From an uncultured Christensenella sp. (GTDB taxonomy: Bacteria > Bacillota > Clostridia > Christensenellales > Borkfalkiaceae), in assembly GCA_910578065.1 (NCBI GenBank), contig CAJTPB010000007.1:28921-92920 (forward strand): a stretch of DNA of 64,000 bases, read 5' to 3'. The position numbers were made by a program, and so were the translations under genes. Shown here piece by piece: positions 39,856 through 48,800 of the stretch; the first letter of the stretch is position 1, and the number at the start of each line of letters is the position of its first letter. Under the pieces are notes generated by a model. It made no database searches and was not told the origin of the DNA. It worked only from the letters and a program-made list of their open reading frames with translations.

Positions 39856-40356
39856 TCACAGCACCGCTACTTCATAAAATCTTTTTCTGTTTACCGTCAG
39901 TTTTTTATTATTGATATCGACGGATAAAATCACGCCGTCCGCCGCGGGAAACAGCACCTCTTTTCCGTTAATTTCCGCCGTGTAAACGTCCGTCGCCGCT
40001 TGGCGGACGTCTTTCAGCACGCCCAAAACTTCCCCCGTTTCGGTTACGATTTCGCTTTGCAAAATATCTACGATATAATACCGCCCCTCTTCCGGTTCGG
40101 GCGCGTCTTCCCGCAGAACGTTTACCTTTTTCCCGCGCAGCAACTCCGCCGCGTTGCGGTCGGGCACGCCGCGAAGCCCCAAATATACCATGCCGTCGCT
40201 TACGCGCACGGAAAGTACCTTGTATTCTTCCCCGTCTAAAAACACCCGTTTAAACGCGTGAAAATCTTCCGCGCCGTCCGTAAACGGCACTACCTTTACT
40301 TCCCCGCGGATTCCCTGCGGTTTTACGATTTGACCGACGATCAAGCTGTTTTCCAT
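39856..40356 (-). CDS. rimM: Ribosome maturation factor RimM
   Basis: RimM binds S19 and helps mature the head of the 30S subunit. The 166-residue protein has VGQIVKPQGIRGEVKVVPFTD at its start (20-residue landmark; the key part is QGIRGEVKV), a second strand region VYLGLRGVPDRNAAELLRGK, and the C-terminal PRC barrel (RYYIVDILQSEIV, EVLFPAADGVILSVDINNKKL). It is separated from trmD by an ABC transporter pair instead of lying next to it. It starts five bases after tmk ends. Confidence 0.94.
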   Translation of the reverse strand: MENSLIVGQIVKPQGIRGEVKVVPFTDGAEDFHAFKRVFLDGEEYKVLSVRVSDGMVYLGLRGVPDRNAAELLRGKKVNVLREDAPEPEEGRYYIVDILQSEIVTETGEVLGVLKDVRQAATDVYTAEINGKEVLFPAADGVILSVDINNKKLTVNRKRFYEVAVL

Positions 40357-40361
40357 ATTTT

Positions 40362-40985
40362 TTAAATTCCGAATAATCCGTTTACCGCGGCGCGGATCTT
40401 TTCTTGCGTGCGCTCTTTATCCCGCTCGCTTTTTATTACCGCGACCGATTCTTGCGCTGCGCGCTTTTCGAACACCCGCAAATACCGCTCGCGAATCTTT
40501 TTTTGCTTTTCCAGCGTTTCGTACCGCTCCCGCTCGCTTCTTTTGCCCACGCGTTCCATGCCCGCTTCCGCCGTCAGTTCGATATAGATCACCAAATCGG
40601 GGCGCATTTGTTCCATTGCTGGGCGGTTCAATTCTTCCACCCAAACCGAATCGGTCATTTCGCCGTTGTACGCAAGCGACGAAAAATAGTACCTGTCGCA
40701 CAAAACGGTAACGCCCTCGTTCAGCCGCTTTTCGATTCCGTTTACAGGATTAAAAAGATGATCCATGCGATCCGCCGCGAACAGCGCGGCGATTGCCCGT
40801 TCGTCCGTTTCCAGCCTGCCCGTAAGACAGGCGCGCAAAAGCCCGCCGAACGGCGAATCGGTCGGCTCGCACGTCGTTACGCAAGGGATCCCCTTGCCTT
40901 GTAAATATTTCGAAAGCATTTTCAGCTGCGTGCTCTTTCCGCTGCCGTCGATCCCTTCGAATACGATAAATTTTCCTCTGTTCAT
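40362..40985 (-). CDS. tmk: Thymidylate kinase
   Basis: Thymidylate kinase converts dTMP to dTDP. The 207-residue protein has FIVFEGIDGSGKSTQLKML (P-loop), TTCEPTDSPFGGLLR, LCDRYYFSSLAYNG, and the LID-region arginines in KRSERERYETLEKQ. The frame is open to 41102, but ATG 40985 lies ten bases after a consensus -10 box, so the longer forms are excluded and the mRNA is nearly leaderless, with no ribosome binding site. It is the first gene of the tmk, rimM, ABC, trmD, 2H, rbgA cluster. Confidence 0.95.
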   Translation of the reverse strand: MNRGKFIVFEGIDGSGKSTQLKMLSKYLQGKGIPCVTTCEPTDSPFGGLLRACLTGRLETDERAIAALFAADRMDHLFNPVNGIEKRLNEGVTVLCDRYYFSSLAYNGEMTDSVWVEELNRPAMEQMRPDLVIYIELTAEAGMERVGKRSERERYETLEKQKKIRERYLRVFEKRAAQESVAVIKSERDKERTQEKIRAAVNGLFGI

Positions 40986-40994
40986 AACCGTTTC

Positions 40995-41023
40995 ATTATA
41001 CCAACCGCATGCGGTTTTGTCAA
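40995..41023 (-). promoter_or_regulatory. Promoter of tmk operon with palindromic spacer
   Basis: Minus-strand TTGACA (41018-41023), a 17-base spacer and TATAAT (40995-41000). The spacer contains the 14-bp perfect palindrome AACCGCATGCGGTT (41003-41016), a possible operator. ATG 40985 lies nine bases after the -10, leaving a leader of about three bases. Confidence 0.85.
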
Positions 41024-41032
41024 CAACGCGCG

Positions 41033-41917
41033 TCACGCCTGCTTTAAAGGAATAGGACGCTTTTGCGCGACGAAAATAACGCCGAGCGTGCCGGGTCCGC
41101 AATGCGAACCGATAACAGGTCCTACGATTTGGCGCACGACGTTCGCATTCGGGCGCTTTTCCAAAATCATATCGCGCAGCTTATCCCCCTCTTCTTTGCA
41201 GTCGGCGTCTACCACGTAAACGGCATATTTATCTTCGTCGGTCAACTCTTCCGCAACTTTGTTCGCAAGGGTGGAAATCGCCTTTTTTCTTCCTCCCAAT
41301 TTTGCAATGACGGAAAGCCCGCCCTCTTCGTCGAACGTGAGCATAGGTTTCAACCCCAAAAGCGTGCCCGCCACGGCGGCGATTCCCGAACAGCGCCCGC
41401 CGCGCTTTAAGTGCATTAAATCGTCTACGACAAAATAAACCGCCACTTTATGGGTAAACTCGTTTAAAAAGGCGAGAATCTCTTCGTCGCTCGCGCCCTT
41501 CTGCTTTAAGACGCCCGCCTGTTCCGCCTGAATGCCCGCGCCGAGCGAGATACTGTTGGTATCGAATACGATGCACTTGCGGTCGGGAAACGCTTCCTTT
41601 AACTCTTTTAAAGCGGATTCGAGCTGTTGAAAGGTGCCGCTCATCTTATGCGAAAAGCTGACGTACAGCACGTCTTCCCCCGCTTGAAAATACGCGGTTA
41701 AAATCCGCTTATAATCTTCCGGATTCAACGCCTGCGTTTTGGGAACGGCGCCCGCACGCACCGCATCGTAAAATTGACGGAAATCGGTCGCTTTTCCTAA
41801 ATCGTAAAAATATTCTTTGCCGTCTATATAATAGGGCATGGAAATATAATCTAATTTTAACTCTTCCGCACGGGTATGCCATAACTCGCCGTTGGAATCA
41901 AACAATAATACGCTCAT
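41033..41917 (-). CDS. DegV family fatty-acid-binding protein
   Basis: A 294-residue DegV protein. Members bind a fatty acid in a two-domain EDD fold, and those tested hand it to fatty acid kinase FakA for phospholipid synthesis. It shows FDSNGEL at the start, the ligand-contact regions YYIDGKEYFYDLG and VSFSHKMSGTFQ, VFDTNSISLGAG, MHLKRGGRCSG, KPMLTF and the ending VGPVIGSHCGPGTLGVIF. Gram-positives usually have several copies. No fakA is present here. It has its own promoter and a GAGGTG site; tmk starts from a separate promoter just beyond its stop. Confidence 0.93.
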   Translation of the reverse strand: MSVLLFDSNGELWHTRAEELKLDYISMPYYIDGKEYFYDLGKATDFRQFYDAVRAGAVPKTQALNPEDYKRILTAYFQAGEDVLYVSFSHKMSGTFQQLESALKELKEAFPDRKCIVFDTNSISLGAGIQAEQAGVLKQKGASDEEILAFLNEFTHKVAVYFVVDDLMHLKRGGRCSGIAAVAGTLLGLKPMLTFDEEGGLSVIAKLGGRKKAISTLANKVAEELTDEDKYAVYVVDADCKEEGDKLRDMILEKRPNANVVRQIVGPVIGSHCGPGTLGVIFVAQKRPIPLKQA

Positions 41918-41958
41918 TTATGCACCTCTTTTTTCTTTCGGAATATGCTTCCGAAAAT

Positions 41959-41987
41959 ATTTTACTATACTTTATGAAAATTTACAA
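41959..41987 (-). promoter_or_regulatory. Promoter of degV gene
   Basis: Minus-strand TTGTAA (41982-41987), a 17-base spacer and TAAAAT (41959-41964). A small hairpin TTTCGGAA/TTCCGAAA follows in the leader. Confidence 0.6.
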
Positions 41988-42003
41988 GATATAATCAAGT
42001 AAT

Positions 42004-42032
42004 TTGACAAAAATTTTTCTTTCGGATATACT
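42004..42032 (+). promoter_or_regulatory. Promoter of GNAT gene
   Basis: TTGACA (42004-42009), a 17-base spacer and TATACT (42027-42032). It is divergent from the degV promoter. Confidence 0.85.
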
Positions 42033-42048
42033 GTTGCCGAGGTTTATT

Positions 42049-42486
42049 ATGATCAAACGAATCAAACAAAGCGATAAAGAACTGTTTTTGACCCTTTCGC
42101 GCGAGTTTTACCGTTCGGAAGCGGTATTGCACGATATTCCCGAAGAATACCACAAACGCACGTTTGACGAGTTGATGCGCTCGCAAGATTATGCGCAGGG
42201 GTATCTTTTGTGCTTAAAAGAGGGAACGCCCGTCGGCTATGCGCTTACCGCAAAAACCTTTTCGCACGAGGCGGGCGGAACGGTAATTTGGGTGGAAGAA
42301 ATTTATATCCGCCCCGAATTCCGCGGCAAAGGTTTGGGGAAATCTTTTTTCCGCTACGTCGATACGTTGGGTGCGGCGCGCCTTCGGTTAGAAGCCGAAC
42401 AAGATAACGATCACGCGATAACTCTTTACCGTGCATTAGGGTATAAACCGCTGCCCTACGTGCAGATGATAAAAGAAAGAAAATAA
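42049..42486 (+). CDS. GNAT family N-acetyltransferase
   Basis: A 145-residue acetyltransferase that would transfer an acetyl group from acetyl-CoA to an unknown amine. It has the full GNAT core: VIWVEEIYIRPEFRGKGLGK with the R-G-K-G-x-G CoA loop near residue 90, then ARLRLEAEQDNDHAITLYRALGY, typical of the C-terminal beta-alpha motif, ending PYVQMIK. ATG 42049 follows GAGG; an apparent upstream TTG start lies in the -35 box and is discounted. The last ~75 bases are partly repeated downstream, so the 3' end has been duplicated. Confidence 0.9.
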   Translation: MIKRIKQSDKELFLTLSREFYRSEAVLHDIPEEYHKRTFDELMRSQDYAQGYLLCLKEGTPVGYALTAKTFSHEAGGTVIWVEEIYIRPEFRGKGLGKSFFRYVDTLGAARLRLEAEQDNDHAITLYRALGYKPLPYVQMIKERK

Positions 42487-42690
42487 TTCTTTCGGTATTG
42501 CCCGCGGCATATACTTATTTATGTAGCGAACAAGACAACTACATGCAAAAACCTTACCGCGCATTGGGGTATAAACCGCTATCTTATGTGCAGATACAAT
42601 TTTATCTGTATAACGCGCAGCGCAATTTGATTGAAAGTAATTACAAACATTCAATAACTTTTCCGCGCATTGAAATGTAAAATAATGTTT
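42487..42690 (+). repeat. Decayed copy of the GNAT gene 3' end
   Basis: From GAACAAGACAAC (42528) to about 42590 the sequence repeats the GNAT 3' region (GAACAAGATAAC at 42397) with a period of 131. In translation EQDN-YMQKPYRALGYKPLSYVQ copies EQDN-HAITLYRALGYKPLPYVQ. A small deletion between the two conserved parts and the loss of the true ending show decay. A 60-residue open frame across it is not likely to be a gene. Confidence 0.85.
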
Positions 42691-42693
42691 TTT

Positions 42694-42737
42694 AAATAAC
42701 AGATACGATACCGCAAACGGTATCGCATCTGTTATTT
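42694..42737. terminator. Long hairpin at the mutY stop codon
   Basis: AAATAACAGAT-A-CGATACCG pairs with CGGTATCG-C-ATCTGTTATTT, a 20-bp stem with one mismatch and a CAAA loop. The core is GATACCGCAAACGGTATC (42707-42724), and the arm includes the mutY stop codon. The minus-strand side lacks a T-run, so terminator function is uncertain. Confidence 0.55.
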
Positions 42738-43736
42738 CAGCCATTCGAAATACCCTTTAAACGCCGAGGGCAGCGCGTAAAACTGCGCAATTTCTTCGGC
42801 AGAAACCCACACATAATCGCAATAAAATTCTTCCGCGTTTATATAGTATCCCGTCATATGCCATTCCACATGGGTAAAAATGTGTTTGGATTTTTTTGTT
42901 TTTATCACTTTGCCCATTGCGGGAGGCGCAGCTTCCCCCTCTTTTAAAGGGAACTGCCAAAGCCCCGCAAGCAAACCTTTTTCTCCGCGTTTTTGCAAAG
43001 CAAACTTTCCCTCTTTTTGCAAAACGTATACCGAAACGGGAACAATTTTACGCGCCTTCTTTTCTTTACGCACGGGGTACTCCTCTTCCCGATTTTCAAG
43101 GTGCGCAAGGCAGACCGTTTGCCACGGGCATTCCTCGCATAAGGGCGCGCCGTTGGGCACGCACACGATCGCGCCCAGTTCCATAAGCGCTTGGCAGAAA
43201 TCGCCCGCTTGGGGAGGATACGCTTCTTTTAATTGCGCAGAAAACGCCTTACGGGTATTCGGTTCGTCTATGTTGCTTTCGTCCGCAAGCAACCGCGCGA
43301 GCACGCGCAGAACGTTTCCGTCTACGGCAGGGCAAGGCAAATCGTACGCGATGGAACAAATCGCGCCCGCGGTATAATCGCCGATCCCCGCAAGCGCGCG
43401 CACCCCCTCCCACGTTTGGGGAAACGCGCCCTCTTGCGCAATTTGTTTTGCCGCTTTGTGTAAATTGCGGGCGCGGGAATAATAGCCCAACCCTTCCCAC
43501 ATCTTTAACACTTCCTCTTCTCTGGCGCAAGCCAAATCGTTTACGGTGGGAAATCTGTTTAAAAAGCGGAGATAGTAACTTTTTACCGCCTCTACCCGCG
43601 TTTGCTGCAACATAATTTCGGAAACCCACACGCGGTAAGGGTCTTTATTTTCCCGCCAAGGAAGATCCCTTTTAGAAAGGCGGTACCACTCTAAAAGGAG
43701 CGGTACCGCTTGCATCAATCTTTGCTTTCGTTCCAT
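42732..43736 (-). CDS. mutY: A/G-specific adenine glycosylase
   Basis: MutY removes adenine mispaired with 8-oxoguanine. The 334-residue protein has the start WYRLSKRDLPWRENKDPYRV, ILQQTRVEAVKSYY, the helix-hairpin-helix LAGIGDYTAGAICSIAYD with catalytic aspartate, and the iron-sulfur cluster cysteines in VCVPNGAPLCEECPWQTVC. The C-terminal Nudix-like domain (FALQKRGEKGLLAGLWQFPL) recognises 8-oxoG. Its ATG overlaps the fhs stop by one base (TAATG). Ends in a long hairpin. Confidence 0.96.
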   Translation of the reverse strand: MERKQRLMQAVPLLLEWYRLSKRDLPWRENKDPYRVWVSEIMLQQTRVEAVKSYYLRFLNRFPTVNDLACAREEEVLKMWEGLGYYSRARNLHKAAKQIAQEGAFPQTWEGVRALAGIGDYTAGAICSIAYDLPCPAVDGNVLRVLARLLADESNIDEPNTRKAFSAQLKEAYPPQAGDFCQALMELGAIVCVPNGAPLCEECPWQTVCLAHLENREEEYPVRKEKKARKIVPVSVYVLQKEGKFALQKRGEKGLLAGLWQFPLKEGEAAPPAMGKVIKTKKSKHIFTHVEWHMTGYYINAEEFYCDYVWVSAEEIAQFYALPSAFKGYFEWLK

Positions 43737-45400
43737 TAAAACAGCCCCGTAATAACGCCGTGTTCGTCCACGTCGATTTTTTCCGCCGCGGGAACTTTGG
43801 GAAGCCCAGGCATCGTCATAATATTGCCCGTAAGCGCGATAACAAATCCCGCGCCCGCCGCCATTTTTACGCTGCGAACGGTTACAATAAAATCTTCGGG
43901 CGCGCCCAACTTTGCCATGTCGTCCGAAAAAGAGTACTGCGTTTTCGCCATACAGACGGGCGTTCCGTCGAATCCGAGTTCGGTAAGACGCTTGATCTGC
44001 GTTTCCGCTTCCGCCGTGTAAGAAACTCCTTTTCCGCCGTAAACCTTTTTAACGATCGCTTCGATCTTTTCTTTGATCGGCTGTTTTTCGTCGTAACAGA
44101 AACGGAAGGAACCCTTCTCTTCGCACAGGCGCACTACCTCGCGCGCGAGTTCTTCGCCGCCCTTGCCGCCTTCCGCCCATACGGTGGAAAGCGCAACGTT
44201 TACGCCAAGCTGCTTGCACTTTTCGATCACAAGATCGATTTCCGCATCGGTATCCGTGGGAAAGCGGTTTACCGCAACGACGGCGGGAAGCCCGTACACG
44301 TTTTTGATATTGGAAACGTGGCGCAACAGGTTGGGAAGCCCTTTTTCGAGCGCGCTCAGATTTTCGCCGTTTAATTCCGTTTTTGCAAGCCCGCCGTGCA
44401 TTTTCAGCGCGCGCACCGTCGCCACGATCACGACAGCTGCAGGGGTCAAGCCCGCAAAGCGACACTTGATATCGAGGAATTTTTCCGCGCCGAGATCCGC
44501 GCCGAAGCCTGCTTCCGTCACCACATAATCGCCCATTTTTAAGGCGACGCGGGTAGCCATTACCGAATTGCAACCGTGCGCGATATTCGCAAACGGGCCG
44601 CCGTGCACGAACGCAGGCGTTCCTTCGAGCGTCTGCACGAGGTTGGGTTTGATCGCGTCTTTTAAAAGCGCCGCCATTGCGCCCGCCGCCTTTAACTGCC
44701 CCGCGGTAACAGGCTTATCGTCGTAAGTGTACCCGACGATCACGCGGGATAACCGTTCTTTTAAATCTTTTAAAGAGGTCGCAAGGCAGAGCACCGCCAT
44801 AATTTCGCTTGCAACGGTGATATCGTACCCGTCCTCGCGCGGAACGCCGCTCTTCGCGCCCCCCATGCCGTCGATCACGTTGCGCAGCTGGCGATCGTTC
44901 ATATCTACGCATCTGCGCCAAGTGATCTTGCGCGGGTCGATATTCAACTCGTTTCCTTGAAAAATGTGGTTATCGAGCATTGCCGCAAGCAGATTGTTCG
45001 CCGCGCCGATCGCGTGGAAATCGCCCGTAAAGTGCAGGTTGATATCTTCCATGGGAACGACTTGCGCATATCCGCCCCCCGCCGCGCCTCCTTTTACGCC
45101 GAACACGGGACCGAGCGAAGGTTCGCGCAGAGCGACGACGACGTTGTGCTTTAAGCGGGAAAGCCCGTCCGCAAGCCCGATCGTCGTAGTCGTTTTTCCT
45201 TCGCCCGCGGGCGTGGGATTGATTGCGGTAACTAAAATCAACTTGCCCTCTTTTTTATTTTTTTCGAGAACGGACAAATCTACCTTCGCCTTATATTTGC
45301 CGTAATATTCGATTTCCTCTTCTTTTAAACCCGCTTTTTGCGCGATTTGAAGAATGGGCTGCAATTTTGCTTCCTGTGCGATTTCGATGTCCGTTTTCAT
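43736..45400 (-). CDS. fhs: Formate-tetrahydrofolate ligase
   Basis: Fhs makes 10-formyl-tetrahydrofolate from formate, THF and ATP, supplying the one-carbon units used by PurN and the AICAR transformylase nearby. The 554-residue length is typical. Visible motifs are NPTPAGEGKTTTTIGLADGL (P-loop near residue 65), EPSLGPVFGVKGGAAGGGYAQV, LHFTGDFHAIGAANNLLAAM and MPGLPKVPAA near the end. AAAGGAG lies before ATG 45400. It follows purL at 414 bases, reinforcing the folate-purine module. No promoter or riboswitch of its own was recognised. Confidence 0.97.
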   Translation of the reverse strand: MKTDIEIAQEAKLQPILQIAQKAGLKEEEIEYYGKYKAKVDLSVLEKNKKEGKLILVTAINPTPAGEGKTTTTIGLADGLSRLKHNVVVALREPSLGPVFGVKGGAAGGGYAQVVPMEDINLHFTGDFHAIGAANNLLAAMLDNHIFQGNELNIDPRKITWRRCVDMNDRQLRNVIDGMGGAKSGVPREDGYDITVASEIMAVLCLATSLKDLKERLSRVIVGYTYDDKPVTAGQLKAAGAMAALLKDAIKPNLVQTLEGTPAFVHGGPFANIAHGCNSVMATRVALKMGDYVVTEAGFGADLGAEKFLDIKCRFAGLTPAAVVIVATVRALKMHGGLAKTELNGENLSALEKGLPNLLRHVSNIKNVYGLPAVVAVNRFPTDTDAEIDLVIEKCKQLGVNVALSTVWAEGGKGGEELAREVVRLCEEKGSFRFCYDEKQPIKEKIEAIVKKVYGGKGVSYTAEAETQIKRLTELGFDGTPVCMAKTQYSFSDDMAKLGAPEDFIVTVRSVKMAAGAGFVIALTGNIMTMPGLPKVPAAEKIDVDEHGVITGLF

Positions 45401-45814
45401 GTATGATCTCCTTTAAATATATTCATAAATTTTCTTTGCTTGTCGCGCAAATAAAATTTCATGATTTGAAGGAAACCACGGTCCGCACGCGCTTCGCGCT
45501 ATCGGCCGAGTATTTCCCTCTGCGGGCGAATTTTTAGGGCGCTCGTTTTATTTCGCCCGCATTTACCCTTCCTTTGTAAGTCGAATGTTTTCGACAAATG
45601 TTGGCCTGCTGCGCAAAAACGCGGTTTTGCTTGCAGACTCGCTTTCTTCATAAATTTTCTTTGCTTGTCGCGCAAAACATCAAAGTTTAACCGTTCGCAT
45701 GCAACGGCGTATTTTAACGTTCGTTTGCATAAATTCGCCCGTTCAAGTGCAAACGCACTTTTTCCATAACGGCGGCAATCGCAATCTTTACTGCGATCGC
45801 CCCTTTGCACTCGA
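45401..45814. repeat. Gap with a 30-bp direct repeat
   Basis: A 30-base sequence beginning TTCATAAATTTTCTTTGC occurs exactly at 45422-45451 and 45647-45676 (225 apart). An inverted repeat, GGGCGAA..TTCGCCC, lies around 45532-45567. The 103-codon open frame at 45499-45810 (minus) is Arg/Lys-rich with no start signal and is probably not a gene. No promoter was recognised for fhs. Confidence 0.6.
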
Positions 45815-48800
45815 TTACTTATAATATTTTACCGCGCTTTCAAACAACTTCATATCGTATTCGCCGAGTACGTTTTTGTACAAGCCGTAACCCTTGCGCT
45901 CGGAATGTCCCATTTTGCCGAACACTCTGCCGTCGGGGGATAAAATGCCTTCGATCGCCGCCGTGCTGCCGTTGGGATTAAAGCGGATATCCGTTGTTGC
46001 GCTGCCCGCAAGATCGACGTATTGCGTCATGATCTGCCCGTTTGCCGCAAGCTCTTTTACGAGTTTTTCGCTTGCAATAAATTTGCCTTCGCCGTGCGAA
46101 ATGGGAACGCTGTAAATTTCGCCCGCGTTCACGCCCGTAAGCCAAGGGGATTTTGCGGAAGCCACCCGCACGCGCACGATACGCGACTGGTGCCGCCCGA
46201 TATCGTTATACGTAAGCGTAGGGCATTTTTCGTCCGTTTCGACGATCTTTCCGTACGGCACAAGCCCTAATTTAATCAACGCTTGGAATCCGTTGCAGAT
46301 ACCGCCCATCAAGCCGTCGCGCTGCGAAAGCAGTTCTTCCACGCGCTGTTTTACCGCTTGATTGCGGAAAAACGCCGTAATGAATTTACCCGAACCGTCC
46401 GGCTCGTCTCCGCCCGAAAAGCCGCCGGGGATAAACACGATTTGACTTTCTTCTATCTTCTTTGCAAACGCTTCCACCGAACGGGAAACGTCGTCTGCCG
46501 TGGTATTGCGGATCACGAAAATATCCGCCTGCGCGCCTGCGTCTTGGAACGCCTTTGCGGTATCGTATTCGCAGTTGGTGCCGGGGAATACGGGGATCAA
46601 TACTTTGGGCTGCGCCCGTTTTACCGCGCAGGTGAGTTCGCTTTTTCCGCCGAAGGTGAAGTTTTCTACCTTCTGTTCGGGCGCCTTTATGTTGCACGCA
46701 TAAACGGGTTCCAACTTATTTTCGTAAAGATCGGTAAGTTCTTGCAGAGAAAGCGTTTCGCCTCCGAGGGTGATTTCTTCTGCCTGAACGGTAGCGCCGA
46801 GCAGGACGCCTACCTTTTGCGGCTGTGCAAGTTCGAGCACGAACGAACCGTACGAATAAGCAAAAATATCTTCCGCCTTCACTTTATCCGCATACGCAAA
46901 CCCGATGCGGTTGCCCATGCACATTTTTAAAACCGCTTCGGCAACGCCGCCGAACCCGGGCGTATACGCCGCGACCGCCTTGCCCGAATGCAGCAGCTTT
47001 GTAACCGTTTTAAAGTTTTTGATCACCGATTTTGCAACGGGAAGCCCGTCTTTATCGTAATCGGGTTTTAACCAAACGACGATATGCCCCGCGCCCTTAA
47101 ATTCGGGAGAGGCGACTTCGCTTACCTTGCCCGTCGTTACCGCAAAGGATACGAGGGTGGGCGGAACGTCGATCTGTTCGAAAGTACCGCTCATGGAATC
47201 TTTTCCGCCGATTGCCGCGCAGCCGTAATCGAGTTGCGCTTTAAACGCGCCGAGCAGGGCGGACAAAGGCTGACCCCACCGCTTGGGATCTTTTTGCGGT
47301 TTTTCGAAATATTCTTGGAAGGTAAGATACACTTCTTCAAACGACGCGCCCGAAGCGATCAGCTTTGCAATGCTTTCCACTACGGCGAGATACGCGCCGT
47401 GATAAGGGCTTTTTTCCGCAACGTAGGGATTGCCCCCCCACGCCATATAAGAAACGGTATCCGTGTGCCCTTGCTCTACCGAAACAAGGTGCGCCATCGC
47501 CTGCGAAGGCGTGGATTGATACGTTCCGCCGAAAGGCATTAACACCGTACCCGCGCCGATCGTCGAATCGAACCGTTCGGAAAGCCCGCGCTTGGAACAT
47601 ACGTTCAAATCGCAAGCGAGATCTTTATAACCCTTTTTAAAATCGCTTACCTTTGCTTTTGCGTAACTTTGTATTTTTTCGGGCGCGATTTCGATGTGCT
47701 TTTCCGCGCCGTTGGAATTTAAAAATTCGCGCGATATGTTTACGATGGTCTTGCCGTTCCAATTCATTACCAAACGAGGTTCTTCCGTTACAGTCGCAAC
47801 GACCGTTGCTTCCAAATTCTCTTTTTCGGCAAGCGCGATAAAGCGCTCCGCGCAGTCGGGTTCTACGACCACCGCCATGCGCTCTTGCGATTCGGAAATG
47901 GCAAGTTCGGTGCCGTCTAAGCCGTCGTACTTCTTGGGAACCGCGTTTAAGTCGATGGCAAGTCCGTCGGCAAGTTCGCCGATCGCGACCGAAACGCCGC
48001 CCGCGCCGAAGTCGTTGCACCGCTTGATCAACAGCATCGCCTCTTTGTTGCGGAACAGGCGTTGCAGTTTGCGCTCTTCGGGCGCATTGCCCTTTTGCAC
48101 TTCCGCGCCGCACGCGGTAAGCGAGCCGAGCGTATGCGATTTGGAAGAACCCGTTGCGCCGCCGCAACCGTCGCGCCCCGTTCTTCCGCCCAATAAAATT
48201 ACTTTATCCCCCGCGGAAGGGCGCTCTCTGCGCACGTTTTCCGCAGGCGTCGCCGCGATCACCGCGCCGATTTCCAACCGCTTTGCCGCATATCCTTCGT
48301 GATACAGTTCGTCTACCTGCCCCGTGGCAAGCCCGATCTGATTGCCGTAAGAAGAGTATCCCGCCGCCGCCGTCGTTACGATTTTGCGCTGGGGCAGCTT
48401 TCCTTTCAGCGTATCTTTTACGGGGCGAAGCGGATCTGCCGCGCCCGTTACGCGCATTGCGGCGTAAACGTAACTTCTGCCTGAAAGCGGGTCGCGAATC
48501 GCCCCGCCGATGCAAGTCGCCGCGCCGCCGAACGGCTCGATCTCGGTCGGGTGATTGTGCGTTTCGTTTTTAAACAAAAGCAGCCAATCTTCCTCTTTTC
48601 CGTTTACCGTGACCGTCGTTTTTACCGTGCAGGCGTTGATCTCTTCCGATTCGTCCAACCGATCCAACCGCCCCTGCGACTTTAAGTACTTTGCCGCAAG
48701 CGTGGCGATATCCATTAAGTTGATCGGCTTGGTGCGCTTTAACTTTTTGCGCGCGGCAAGGTAATCGCCGTATGCCTTTTGCAGCAGTTTGTCTTCGAAC

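Noticed and set aside
42498..42680. Small gene after the GNAT gene
   Set aside because: Its similarity to the GNAT C-terminus is explained by a decayed copy of the gene end; no start signal or independent family.
45401..45470. A second ZTP or THF riboswitch before fhs
   Set aside because: The leader has none of the conserved elements seen before purE, and no terminator-antiterminator pair was found.
45499..45810. 103-codon open frame between purL and fhs
   Set aside because: Very Arg/Lys/Cys-rich, no ribosome binding site, and it crosses a direct repeat; composition is that of a shadow frame.
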